Source of the DNA: Marinomonas mediterranea MMB-1
GTDB lineage: Bacteria; Pseudomonadota; Gammaproteobacteria; Pseudomonadales; Marinomonadaceae
DNA: 64,000 nt
Assembly (NCBI RefSeq): GCF_000192865.1
Contig: NC_015276.1
Location: 3,782,001 to 3,846,000, forward strand
Direction: 5' to 3'
Below are positions 34,700 to 42,719 of the stretch, in pieces. The notes under the pieces were generated by a model. That model saw nothing but the letters and a program-made list of their open reading frames with translations. It ran no database searches and was not told where the DNA came from. The position numbers and the translations under genes were made by a program. Position 1 is the stretch's first letter, and each line of letters starts with the position of its first letter.

Positions 34700-36226
34700 A
34701 TGTCGACAGCTCAGGACAAGTTAGTAGAAGCCCTACGTAAAACTGTTTCTCGTACCAGCATGCTGGCCGAAGGCTCTGATCCTGAACTAGACAAAGTTCT
34801 CCAGCAAGTTCGCGCCGATGTCTCTAAAACAGATGATATTCGAGTCGTCGAACTTGCAATGCGTACTATTGAACCCTTCCTGCTAAAACTCGATGAAGAT
34901 CGTCTTAGTAAAGCTCAATCTTTCCGAGACGGTCTTCATCAGCTTCTAAATACGCTAGAAGGCCTAGAGCACTACCAAGTTCCTATCAACGAAAAGAGAG
35001 CTTTTGAGCAATCACTGCGCAGTAAATGGCAATCCAGCACTTCGTGGCCCATTCTGCTACAACAGTTTTCAGAGCTTGCCAAGCTCACGTTCACAACCAA
35101 AAAGGACGAGCGCTCTTCTTCCTTAATTTCACGTTTATTTAAGAAAGATAAAGAAGAAGATAAAGCTTCTCCTCAGGTCGAAGAAGTAACCGCGCATATT
35201 TGCCACAAGCTCATCGCCCTTGTTCGCGACCTTCAGCTTCCATCCGAATACGAGAACCAAGCTGAAGACATTATCAGTGAGCTAAATGACCATAAAGATC
35301 TAAATCACTTACCGATTCTTTTGGACGAAGTGATCAGTCTTGTTTTAGTTGCCGTAGGTAAACCTCAAGAAGATCTAGCCACTTACCTGACGCATTTAAA
35401 TAAACAACTTGCGAGCATCAATGCCTCAATAGTTACGAGTTATAAAAGTCAAAAAAACCTAACCGCTCATCGAGAGGACTTCGACACGTCTCTACAAAAG
35501 CATGTTGAAGATACGAACTCAGCGCTCTTAGAAGCCAGTGATTTAGGTGCTCTTAAATCCCTAATTGGTCAACATATGGTTGAGCTAAGCGGAACAATGG
35601 GACGGTATCGCGAGCAGATCAAGAAGCAAGAAGAACAGGCAACTCAGTCTATTACCAACTTAAAAAGTAAAGTTAATAGAATGGAAAAAGACGCGACTAA
35701 CATGCGGTCGCGCATGCAACAAAAAATCGCCGAAGCGATGACTGACTCACTGACCAACCTACCAAACAGAGCGGCGTACTTAGAAACCATTCTCCCTCTA
35801 ATAGTGAACTCCAAAAAAACGAACAAGCCACTCTGCTTGGCTGTTTGTGACATAGACCATTTCAAAAAGATAAACGACACTTGGGGACACCTCGCTGGTG
35901 ACAAAGTCCTTCGCCTAGTCCCTAAACAAATTTTGAGTGCGGTTGGCAAAGAAGACTTATTATTCCGCTATGGCGGCGAAGAGTTTGTGCTGCTGATTCC
36001 TGCGTCTACGGTAGAAGAATGCCATGTTAAAGTAGAAGCAGTTCGCGCCTCCGTCGAAAAAACACCGTTCAACGTTGAAGGTCAACCCGTGTCCGTCACG
36101 ATTTCTATTGGTATGGATTACCTTAACGCTAACGATGATCATGAATCTATCTTCGCAAGAGCAGACAAACACTTGTACGAAGCAAAAGAATCAGGTCGAA
36201 ACAAAGTTGTTAGCGGCAAAGCTTAG
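34700..36226 (+). CDS. GGDEF-domain diguanylate cyclase
   Basis: A 508-residue cytoplasmic protein with a C-terminal GGDEF domain expected to make cyclic di-GMP from GTP. The domain starts near residue 355 (MTDSLTNLPNRAAYLETILP), has VCDIDHFKKINDTWGHLAGD, and the active-site loop RYGGEEF at 423-429. The upstream inhibitory RxxD I-site is not present (KEDL lies there), so product inhibition by that route is unlikely. Residues 1-350 hold no recognised sensor; they are helical, with a coiled coil just before the GGDEF domain. The ATG at 34700 with TAGGA upstream is preferred to an earlier frame start inside dsbA. The dsbA-GGDEF neighbourhood resembles the dsbA/PA5487 region of Pseudomonas. Confidence 0.92.
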   Translation: MSTAQDKLVEALRKTVSRTSMLAEGSDPELDKVLQQVRADVSKTDDIRVVELAMRTIEPFLLKLDEDRLSKAQSFRDGLHQLLNTLEGLEHYQVPINEKRAFEQSLRSKWQSSTSWPILLQQFSELAKLTFTTKKDERSSSLISRLFKKDKEEDKASPQVEEVTAHICHKLIALVRDLQLPSEYENQAEDIISELNDHKDLNHLPILLDEVISLVLVAVGKPQEDLATYLTHLNKQLASINASIVTSYKSQKNLTAHREDFDTSLQKHVEDTNSALLEASDLGALKSLIGQHMVELSGTMGRYREQIKKQEEQATQSITNLKSKVNRMEKDATNMRSRMQQKIAEAMTDSLTNLPNRAAYLETILPLIVNSKKTNKPLCLAVCDIDHFKKINDTWGHLAGDKVLRLVPKQILSAVGKEDLLFRYGGEEFVLLIPASTVEECHVKVEAVRASVEKTPFNVEGQPVSVTISIGMDYLNANDDHESIFARADKHLYEAKESGRNKVVSGKA

Positions 36227-36589
36227 CTATTTAGCGATATACCTCTTAACCATCTCCCTAACCAACTAAGCCTCTTTTGGGCACGCTGCTTATTAGGTAG
36301 ATGGTTAAGAAATAGATAGTTAAGAGGTAAATAGTTAGGATATAAATAGCTTTAGAGAGAAGTTAACGCACCTATAAAACGTCAAAGCGTCGAGCACTTA
36401 AGCACAGCACCTGCCAGTACATCGAAAACCGTGATTTTTCAATAAATTCAAACTAATTCCACCTAATCACCCGCTGGACTATTTTTCCCTTCCCTCAACC
36501 CTGTTACATTATCTTCGCGCCAGTTACAATAGAACGTATATCATTTACTCTGTGCCTTTTTATCGGCACGTTTGCAGGAAAGACGGATC
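36227..36589. other. Intergenic region with inverted and tandem short repeats
   Basis: 363 nt without a gene. ACCTCTTAAC (36241-36250) is complementary to GTTAAGAGGT (36319-36328), and CTTAACCATCT (36244-36254) to AGATGGTTAAG (36299-36309), so two alternative pairings compete for one arm. The right side is a degenerate tandem series of about 15-17 nt units (TAGATGGTTAAGAAA, TAGATAGTTAAGAGGTA, ATAGTTAGGATATA). It may terminate the GGDEF transcript or regulate ubiE. Confidence 0.5.
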
Positions 36590-37345
36590 ATGCAAGACGA
36601 TCAAAACAAAACAACGCATTTTGGTTTTCAAGAAATCCCAACAGAGAAAAAAGTCGACGCTGTAGCGCAAGTGTTCCATTCTGTTGCCGCTAAATACGAC
36701 ATCATGAACGACCTTATGTCAGGTGGCGTACACCGTCTTTGGAAACGTCATACTATTAGCCAGTCGGGCGTAAGATCAGGTCAAACCGTTTTAGACATCG
36801 CCGGCGGCACTGGAGACCTTACGTTAAAGTTCGCACGTTTGGTGGGAAGTGAAGGACAAGTTGTTCTCGCAGACATCAATGACTCCATGTTAAAAGTAGG
36901 CCGCGATAAACTGGCAAATAAAGGCGTTGTTGGTAATGTAAAATGCGTTCAGGCTAACGCAGAAGCACTGCCCTTTCCTGACAATACATTCGATTGTATC
37001 ACCATTGCTTTTGGTCTTCGCAATGTTACAGACAAATCCAAAGCACTCGCTTCCATGTACCGCGTCCTGAAACCAGGCGGCCGCTTGTTGGTTTTAGAGT
37101 TTTCTAAGCCTGAATCTGAACACTTATCCACTCTTTATGATCAATACTCTTTCCGCTTACTCCCTGCGATGGGTAAGATCATTGCGAACGATGCTGAAAG
37201 TTATCGTTACCTTGCAGAATCCATTCGCATGCATCCAGATCAAGAGACCTTAAAAAGCATGATGGATGAAGTCGGTTTTGAGCGCACAAACTACCAAAAT
37301 ATGACAGGGGGCATTGTCGCTCTTCATAAAGGATTTAAGTTCTAA
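36590..37345 (+). CDS. ubiE: Ubiquinone/menaquinone C-methyltransferase UbiE
   Basis: A 251-residue SAM-dependent methyltransferase, the same length as E. coli UbiE. The N-terminal THFGFQEIPTEKKVDAVAQV and VHRLWKRHTI are family hallmarks. SAM motifs are LDIAGGTGDLTLKFA, ANAEALPFPDNTFDCITIAF and RVLKPGGRLLVLEFSKP. The frame opens with a TTG at 36572, but the ATG at 36590 with AGGAAAG upstream gives the family length. First gene of a six-gene operon; ubiB follows after 2 nt. Confidence 0.96.
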   Translation: MQDDQNKTTHFGFQEIPTEKKVDAVAQVFHSVAAKYDIMNDLMSGGVHRLWKRHTISQSGVRSGQTVLDIAGGTGDLTLKFARLVGSEGQVVLADINDSMLKVGRDKLANKGVVGNVKCVQANAEALPFPDNTFDCITIAFGLRNVTDKSKALASMYRVLKPGGRLLVLEFSKPESEHLSTLYDQYSFRLLPAMGKIIANDAESYRYLAESIRMHPDQETLKSMMDEVGFERTNYQNMTGGIVALHKGFKF

Positions 37346-37347
37346 CC

Positions 37348-38991
37348 ATGTGGAAAAGTGCAACTCGCTTACTGCGTATCGCCTATACAGTGGTACGCTT
37401 TCGCCTAGATACCTTCATCCCATTTAGCTTACTACCTTGGTATATTCGCTACACCATAGGGCTAGTTTGTTCACCTGGTCGAAAATCCGCCGAAAAAAAC
37501 AGAGGCGAACGACTACGGCTCGCACTAGAATCGCTCGGTCCAATATTTGTCAAATTTGGACAAATACTGTCCACACGCCGCGACCTCTTGCCCGATGATA
37601 TTGCTGACGAACTCGCCAAACTACAAGACAGAGTCCCTCCATTCTCTGGTGCAACAGCGAAGAAGATCATCGAAAGGTCATTAGGGGATAGCGTCGAGAA
37701 TGTATTTGAAGCATTTTCTATCGAGCCTCTGGCTTCAGCATCCATTGCGCAAGTGCATACAGCAAAGCTCAAAACGGGTGAAGACGTCGTCGTCAAAGTC
37801 ATTCGTCCTAATATAGAGAAAACAATTCGCCAAGATATTGGGCTACTCTATATGTTGGCGCACTTCGTCGCAAAAGTCAGCACAGACGGCCGTAGACTGC
37901 GTCCAGTCGAGGTTGTAACTGACTACGAATACACTATTCTTGACGAACTGGATCTCGCCAAAGAAGCTGCGAATACAGGGCTTTTGCAACGCAACTTTAC
38001 TGATTCTCCGTTACTGTACGTTCCTCAAGTACATTGGGACTACTGCGGCAAAGATGTTATGGTCATTGAGCGCATTTCAGGCATTCCCGTCGCTGATATT
38101 GAAGCGCTCAATGCTGCCAATGTAAATATGAAAGTGCTTGCTGAGCGCGGCGTCGAAATATTCTTTACTCAAGTATTCTCACACAGCTTCTTCCATGCCG
38201 ATATGCACCCTGGCAACATATTTGTTGATGTATCGAACCCTGAGCGACCAAAGTACATTGCCATAGACTGCGCAATAATGGGAAGCTTGGATGATGAAGA
38301 CAAGAGCTATCTTGCTAGAAACTTATTGGCTTTCTTTAAACGCGATTATCGCATGGTGGCGGAGCTTCACGTTCAAAGTGGATGGGTTCCAAAAGGCACA
38401 CCAATACATGCCTTTGAATCCGCAATACGAAGCGTCTGCGAACCTATGTTTGCTAAGCCACTAAAAGACATATCTTTTGGCCAAGTTCTATTGGGGCTTT
38501 TCCAGACGGCTCGTCGCTTTAATATGGAAGTTCAGCCTCAACTCGTATTGCTTGAGAAAACACTGTTAAACATCGAAGGTCTAGGACGCCAGTTGTACCC
38601 AGATTTAGATCTATGGGTCACGGCTAAGCCATTCCTTGAACGCTGGATGAGCGAACAAGTAGGCCCAAGACGCGTTCTTGACGAAGTCAAAAAACAAGCA
38701 CCAGAATGGGCGGGGCAACTACCACAGATACCAAATCTTGTGTTTTCAGCTTTAACCCACCTTTCTCACCAAGAAGAACGCATGGCGGAACAAACTAAGG
38801 CCATCAGCGCATTGGGCAAAGAGATTAAAAAAGGTCGCCGCAATATGCCGTTTAAGATGCTAGGCTTAGTAAGTCTAGCTGCGGCATGGATCACAACCGA
38901 CCCTATTGCTTTAGAGCACCTAGCGACGGCAGATTTGTTAAGCCTCGGACTCTTTTTCGCAGGTCTATACCTGCTCGTATTAAAACCGTAA
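37348..38991 (+). CDS. ubiB: Ubiquinone biosynthesis regulatory kinase-like protein UbiB
   Basis: A 547-residue atypical protein-kinase-like ATPase (ABC1/ADCK family) supporting ubiquinone synthesis, one residue longer than E. coli UbiB. The KxGQ-type motif reads FVKFGQILSTRRDLLP; the Ala-rich loop and Lys are in ASASIAQVH and VVVKVIRP; the catalytic-loop equivalent is FFHADMHPGNIFVD. Two hydrophobic helices at the C-terminus anchor it in the inner membrane. It starts 2 nt after ubiE. In E. coli and Pseudomonas ubiJ sits between these genes; it is missing here. Confidence 0.96.
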   Translation: MWKSATRLLRIAYTVVRFRLDTFIPFSLLPWYIRYTIGLVCSPGRKSAEKNRGERLRLALESLGPIFVKFGQILSTRRDLLPDDIADELAKLQDRVPPFSGATAKKIIERSLGDSVENVFEAFSIEPLASASIAQVHTAKLKTGEDVVVKVIRPNIEKTIRQDIGLLYMLAHFVAKVSTDGRRLRPVEVVTDYEYTILDELDLAKEAANTGLLQRNFTDSPLLYVPQVHWDYCGKDVMVIERISGIPVADIEALNAANVNMKVLAERGVEIFFTQVFSHSFFHADMHPGNIFVDVSNPERPKYIAIDCAIMGSLDDEDKSYLARNLLAFFKRDYRMVAELHVQSGWVPKGTPIHAFESAIRSVCEPMFAKPLKDISFGQVLLGLFQTARRFNMEVQPQLVLLEKTLLNIEGLGRQLYPDLDLWVTAKPFLERWMSEQVGPRRVLDEVKKQAPEWAGQLPQIPNLVFSALTHLSHQEERMAEQTKAISALGKEIKKGRRNMPFKMLGLVSLAAAWITTDPIALEHLATADLLSLGLFFAGLYLLVLKP

Positions 38992-39007
38992 TAATTGAGA
39001 GACTATA

Positions 39008-39340
39008 ATGAAAGTAGATGTTCTAGCCGAACTCGCTACAACTTTGGAACAACGCAAGACTGCTGCACCTGACTCTTCTTATGTTGCAAGCCTCCATGCT
39101 AAAGGATTAAACAAAATCTTAGAAAAGGTTGGCGAAGAAAGCGTCGAAACGATCCTTGCCGCCAAAGATGCACAAGCATCTGGCGACAAAAAAGACGTGA
39201 TCTACGAAACAGCGGACCTATGGTTCCATAGCCTTGTAATGCTTTCACATCTGGATTTATCCCCCCAAGATGTGTTAGAAGAGTTAGCTAGACGATTTAA
39301 TTTATCTGGTCTTGATGAAAAGGCCAATCGAACAAAGTAG
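39008..39340 (+). CDS. hisE: Phosphoribosyl-ATP pyrophosphatase
   Basis: A 110-residue MazG-like all-helical enzyme hydrolysing phosphoribosyl-ATP to phosphoribosyl-AMP in histidine synthesis. The metal-binding pattern EKVGEESVETILAAKD followed by IYETADLWFHSLVML is typical. It starts 16 nt after ubiB (GAGAGACTATA before the ATG). Pseudomonas has hisI-hisE at this place; only hisE is present. It precedes the tat genes by 10 nt. Confidence 0.95.
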   Translation: MKVDVLAELATTLEQRKTAAPDSSYVASLHAKGLNKILEKVGEESVETILAAKDAQASGDKKDVIYETADLWFHSLVMLSHLDLSPQDVLEELARRFNLSGLDEKANRTK

Positions 39341-39350
39341 GAGAATCACT

Positions 39351-39569
39351 ATGTTAGGCGGTATTAGTATTTGGCAATTGTTAATTGTTTTGGCTATTTT
39401 GATCCTGATTTTCGGAACGAAAAAGTTCAAAAACCTAGGCTCTGATCTAGGTGGCGCAGTGAAGGGTTTTAAAGAAGCCGTGAATAAAGAAGGCGAAAAG
39501 GAAGACGCTGACGTAGCACAAAGTAAAGTGATTGAAGGCGAATCCAGCAAAGACAATAAGAGTGTCTAA
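39351..39569 (+). CDS. tatA: Twin-arginine translocase subunit TatA
   Basis: A 72-residue pore-forming component of the Tat system. A single N-terminal membrane helix (GISIWQLLIVLAILILIFG) is followed by the conserved FGTKKFKNLGSDLGGAVKGF amphipathic helix and an acidic tail. The frame extends upstream into hisE, but the ATG at 39351 with TAGGAG before it is the proper start. Confidence 0.96.
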   Translation: MLGGISIWQLLIVLAILILIFGTKKFKNLGSDLGGAVKGFKEAVNKEGEKEDADVAQSKVIEGESSKDNKSV

Positions 39570-39571
39570 GC

Positions 39572-39970
39572 GTGTTTGATATAGGCCTTTCTGAACTACT
39601 CGTTGTATTCGTAGTCGGGCTGCTGATTTTGGGACCCGAAAGATTACCTGTTGCGGCAAAGACGGCTGGCCTTTGGGTTCGTAAGATTCGTAGAAGTGTT
39701 CAATCGGTTCAACGTGAAATCAATGCGCAGCTTGATCAAGAAGAGATGCAGCAAAAAATCAAAGAGACCAATGAAAGAATACTCAAAGAATCTCGAGAAA
39801 TTCAAAACACGATAACACCTTTGCCAGAAACTCAATTAACAGAGTCTGGGGAACCTAATCTTGTGGATAACGTGCAAGAGGCAGAGCAACCAAGTCCGTC
39901 TCCTTCTGCACAGACTACGAACACTCTGGAAGACTCACAAGAGACTACAAAAGCGTCTAACGCAAATTAG
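39572..39970 (+). CDS. tatB: Twin-arginine translocase subunit TatB
   Basis: A 132-residue Tat substrate-recognition subunit. It starts MFDIGLSELLVVFVVGLLIL then GPERLPVAAKTAGLWVRKIR, the TatB hallmark including the Gly-Pro-Glu hinge. A long charged helix with QREINAQLDQEEMQQKI follows, and the tail is Ser/Thr/Glu-rich. The start is a GTG at 39572, two nt after the tatA stop. Confidence 0.95.
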   Translation: MFDIGLSELLVVFVVGLLILGPERLPVAAKTAGLWVRKIRRSVQSVQREINAQLDQEEMQQKIKETNERILKESREIQNTITPLPETQLTESGEPNLVDNVQEAEQPSPSPSAQTTNTLEDSQETTKASNAN

Positions 39971-40032
39971 CATTTCGTTAGACGTACGTTGTTATCTGTT
40001 AATCATAGTTTTAAATGCTGGATCACTAAACA

Positions 40033-40839
40033 ATGAGCCAAGACAGTACTGAAACGGGCCAAGCTCCTTTAGTAGCTCATCTTATTGAGCTAAGAAATAG
40101 GCTTCTAAAAGCCGTCCTTGTTATTTTGTTAGCCTTTGTCGGTCTATACGCCTTCGCTAACGAACTCTATCTAATGGTATCTGAACCATTAAGACTACTT
40201 CTTCCCGAAGGAAGTTCATTAATTGCAACAGAAGTGGCATCCCCTTTTCTCGCGCCACTTAAACTTACCTTTGCTGTTGCCGTCTTACTGACGATTCCTT
40301 ATACGCTATTTCAAGCGTGGGCGTTTATTGCACCCGCTTTGTATAAAAACGAAAAAACCATCGCGATCCCACTTTTAATCTCAAGCGTGCTCCTGTTTTA
40401 CGCAGGCATACTGTTTGCCTACTATGTTGTATTACCACTCATCTTTGGCTTTTTCACCACAGTAGGGCCCGGTGAAGTCACCGTCATGACGGACATTAAC
40501 AATTACTTGAACTTCGTTCTCAAATTGTTCTTCGCGTTTGGCGTAACCTTCGAAATCCCTGTTGCGACTTACTTGCTAATAAAAGCAGGTGTCACTACGG
40601 TTGCCACCTTATCTAAAAAACGTCCGTATGTCTTTTTAGGCTGTTTTGTCGTTGGCATGCTGATCACGCCACCAGATATTTTCTCTCAGACGTTATTAGC
40701 CATCCCTATGTGGCTTTTGTTTGAAGTTGGTTTACTTGCAGGACGCACAGTAAAACAAGAAGAAGAGACTGAAAGCGAAACAGAAGAGGATAAGAACAAG
40801 GATGACGAAAAAAGCGAAGTAGCGAAGACTCAACCCTAG
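40033..40839 (+). CDS. tatC: Twin-arginine translocase subunit TatC
   Basis: A 268-residue six-helix membrane receptor for twin-arginine signal peptides. It opens with the conserved APLVAHLIELRNRLLKAV, has the periplasmic loop VSEPLRLLLPEG, and FQAWAFIAPALYKNEKTIAI and FGVTFEIPVATYLL around the membrane helices; the acidic residue of the FE motif is kept. The C-terminal tail is strongly acidic/Lys-rich and longer than in E. coli. A 62-nt gap separates it from tatB. Last gene of the operon. Confidence 0.96.
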   Translation: MSQDSTETGQAPLVAHLIELRNRLLKAVLVILLAFVGLYAFANELYLMVSEPLRLLLPEGSSLIATEVASPFLAPLKLTFAVAVLLTIPYTLFQAWAFIAPALYKNEKTIAIPLLISSVLLFYAGILFAYYVVLPLIFGFFTTVGPGEVTVMTDINNYLNFVLKLFFAFGVTFEIPVATYLLIKAGVTTVATLSKKRPYVFLGCFVVGMLITPPDIFSQTLLAIPMWLLFEVGLLAGRTVKQEEETESETEEDKNKDDEKSEVAKTQP

Positions 40840-40860
40840 AATTCATTCCTCGCAAAAAGT

Positions 40861-40901
40861 AGACAAATCACGTTTCAAACCAACGAAACGATGATTTGTC
40901 T
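40861..40901 (+). terminator. Terminator of the ubiE-tatC operon
   Basis: AGACAAATCACGTTTC (40861-40876) pairs with GAAACG-A-TGATTTGTCT (40885-40901) with one bulged A, followed by TTGCTTCTC. It lies 21 nt after the tatC stop. Confidence 0.7.
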
Positions 40902-41103
40902 TTGCTTCTCACTTACCCATCTTATCCCATTTAACGCTGCCCGATTTAAACTCACTTAATACTATCCTCTTGCTTTCAGCTAGCTCTAATTCAGCGCGAT
41001 TTATGCCATCCGTCTCTTTAAGTCTCCTCTGCATTGCGTTACCGTAGAAAAAACAAACAATTGACTAAGCGTATTCAACAAAATACTCAGGAAAGGAGCA
41101 AGC

Positions 41104-42048
41104 ATGCTAATCATCTCCGCTGAACAGGTAGAATCAACACTGGATTTCACAACCTTAGTTAGCGCCTTAAAAAGTGCATTTTCCCGTGACTTCGGTATGC
41201 CTCAGCGACAGATGTATCCGATACCTTCTGACGATACCGAACACCATAATACCTTCGCACTTCTTCCTGCTTGGACAGACGAAGTCATTGGCGTTAAAAG
41301 CTTCACTAACTACCCTGGCAACCCGTCTAAAGGTCTCGTCACAACATCCGCCCAAGTCCTATTGTTTGATCGAGAATCTGGAGTGCCAATAGCCCTAGTC
41401 GACGGCACCAGTCTGACTAACTGGCGAACCGCTGCGGTTTCAGCATTGGCATCCTCTTTGATGTCACGTGAAGACTCTGAGTCACTACTTTTATACGGTA
41501 CAGGCGCGATGGCACCTTATATGGCTCTGGCGCATGCAGCAGTCAGACCGTTGAAGAAAATATATATCCACGGAAGACAACTGAGCAAAATGGAAAAAAC
41601 CTGCGAGCGAGTAAGGCAAAAGCGCCCAGATATTGACGTTGTTCCCTGCCCGACACCAGAAGATATCATCACTGGCGTCGATATTGTTAGCTGCGCTACC
41701 AGCGCGAGTATACCTCTTTTCAAGAGCTCATTGCTTGCAGCAGGCACGCACATCGATTTAGTAGGAAACCATCACCCTAACTCACGCGAGTGTGATTCAG
41801 CAACCGTTCACATGTCTCGAGTTATTGTCGATAGTCGCTTAAATGTTTTAAACGAAGCAGGAGAGATCTTAATTCCGCTTAACGAAGGCGCCATTGAGCA
41901 TTCGCATATATTAGGTGAGCTCTCTGAGTTGTGTTCTGGAAACGTCACCCCTAGAACAAACAGCAGCCAAATAACATTATTTAAGTCCGTCGGCACAGCG
42001 CTTGGGGACGTAGCAAGCGCTCACTTAATTTACAAGAAATTGAACTAA
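41104..42048 (+). CDS. Ornithine cyclodeaminase / mu-crystallin family protein
   Basis: A 314-residue NAD(P)-binding protein of the OCD family, which includes ornithine cyclodeaminase, ketimine reductases and alanine dehydrogenases. Visible signatures: GVKSFTNYPGNPSKGL, LVDGTSLTNWRTAAVSALAS (catalytic region with the conserved Arg), LLLYGTGAMAPYMALAH (Rossmann Gly motif) and DLVGNHHPNSRECD. AGGAAAGGAGCAAGC precedes the ATG at 41104. Given the arginine operon in the window a role with ornithine or proline is possible, but the family is functionally diverse. Convergent with dtd, overlapping by 4 nt. Confidence 0.85.
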   Translation: MLIISAEQVESTLDFTTLVSALKSAFSRDFGMPQRQMYPIPSDDTEHHNTFALLPAWTDEVIGVKSFTNYPGNPSKGLVTTSAQVLLFDRESGVPIALVDGTSLTNWRTAAVSALASSLMSREDSESLLLYGTGAMAPYMALAHAAVRPLKKIYIHGRQLSKMEKTCERVRQKRPDIDVVPCPTPEDIITGVDIVSCATSASIPLFKSSLLAAGTHIDLVGNHHPNSRECDSATVHMSRVIVDSRLNVLNEAGEILIPLNEGAIEHSHILGELSELCSGNVTPRTNSSQITLFKSVGTALGDVASAHLIYKKLN

Positions 42049-42479
42049 TCCAACATAAAGGTTACGGGTCCGTCATTGGTAAAACGAATCTTCATATCCG
42101 CACCAAATTGGCCCGTTTCCACTTTATCGTACTGAGTTTTGACCTTAGCAACGAAATCATCAAATAAGCGCCTCCCCTCTTCAGGTACTGCTGCCGTCGA
42201 GAATCCAGGACGTAAGCCCTTTTTTGTTTCTGCTGCCAACGTAAACTGAGAGACAAGAAGAACCCCTCCGCCAACTTGTTGAACATTTAAATTCATCTTG
42301 CCGTCATCATCACTGAACATACGGTATTTCAATAATTTATCAGCAAGGCGCTTCGTATCGTCTTCAGTATCGCCTTTTTCGATTCCCACCAACACAAGCT
42401 GCCCATGATCAATTGCGCCAATCACTTCACCTTCTACCACAACACTGGCGTCGATTGCGCGTTGAACCAATACTTTCAT
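42045..42479 (-). CDS. dtd: D-aminoacyl-tRNA deacylase
   Basis: A 144-residue DTD1-type enzyme that removes D-amino acids (and glycine) mischarged on tRNA. The two active-site signatures are present: LLVSQFTLAAETKKG (SQFTL) and FTNDGPVTFMLD (GPVT cis-dipeptide). The N-terminus MKVLVQRAIDASVVVEGEV is typical. Length equals E. coli Dtd (145). It is convergent with the OCD gene and its stop codon overlaps it. Confidence 0.95.
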   Translation of the reverse strand: MKVLVQRAIDASVVVEGEVIGAIDHGQLVLVGIEKGDTEDDTKRLADKLLKYRMFSDDDGKMNLNVQQVGGGVLLVSQFTLAAETKKGLRPGFSTAAVPEEGRRLFDDFVAKVKTQYDKVETGQFGADMKIRFTNDGPVTFMLD

Positions 42480-42614
42480 ATTTATCCTTAGTGAACTTGA
42501 TTAGATAACATTGGAATATAACATTTCAGAAGACAGTTTTGACGGTTATCTTGTACTGCACAAACACAAAACCCGATAGGAAGGAAAAGGAACGATTAAC
42601 AAGAAACAAGGCCC

Positions 42615-42645
42615 TAAAAAAAACAAAAGCGCCCGAAGGCGCTTC
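42615..42645 (-). terminator. Intrinsic terminator of typA
   Basis: On the minus strand AAGCGCC, tetraloop TTCG, GGCGCTTTT is followed by G and a T8 run: a canonical UUCG-capped terminator. Confidence 0.92.
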
Positions 42646-42719
42646 TGCCGCTCCTAAACTCTATTGAAAGAGTCTATTTGCTGCTGCTCGATTAAAAGCT
42701 AATTGAGCTTTGGTATTAC

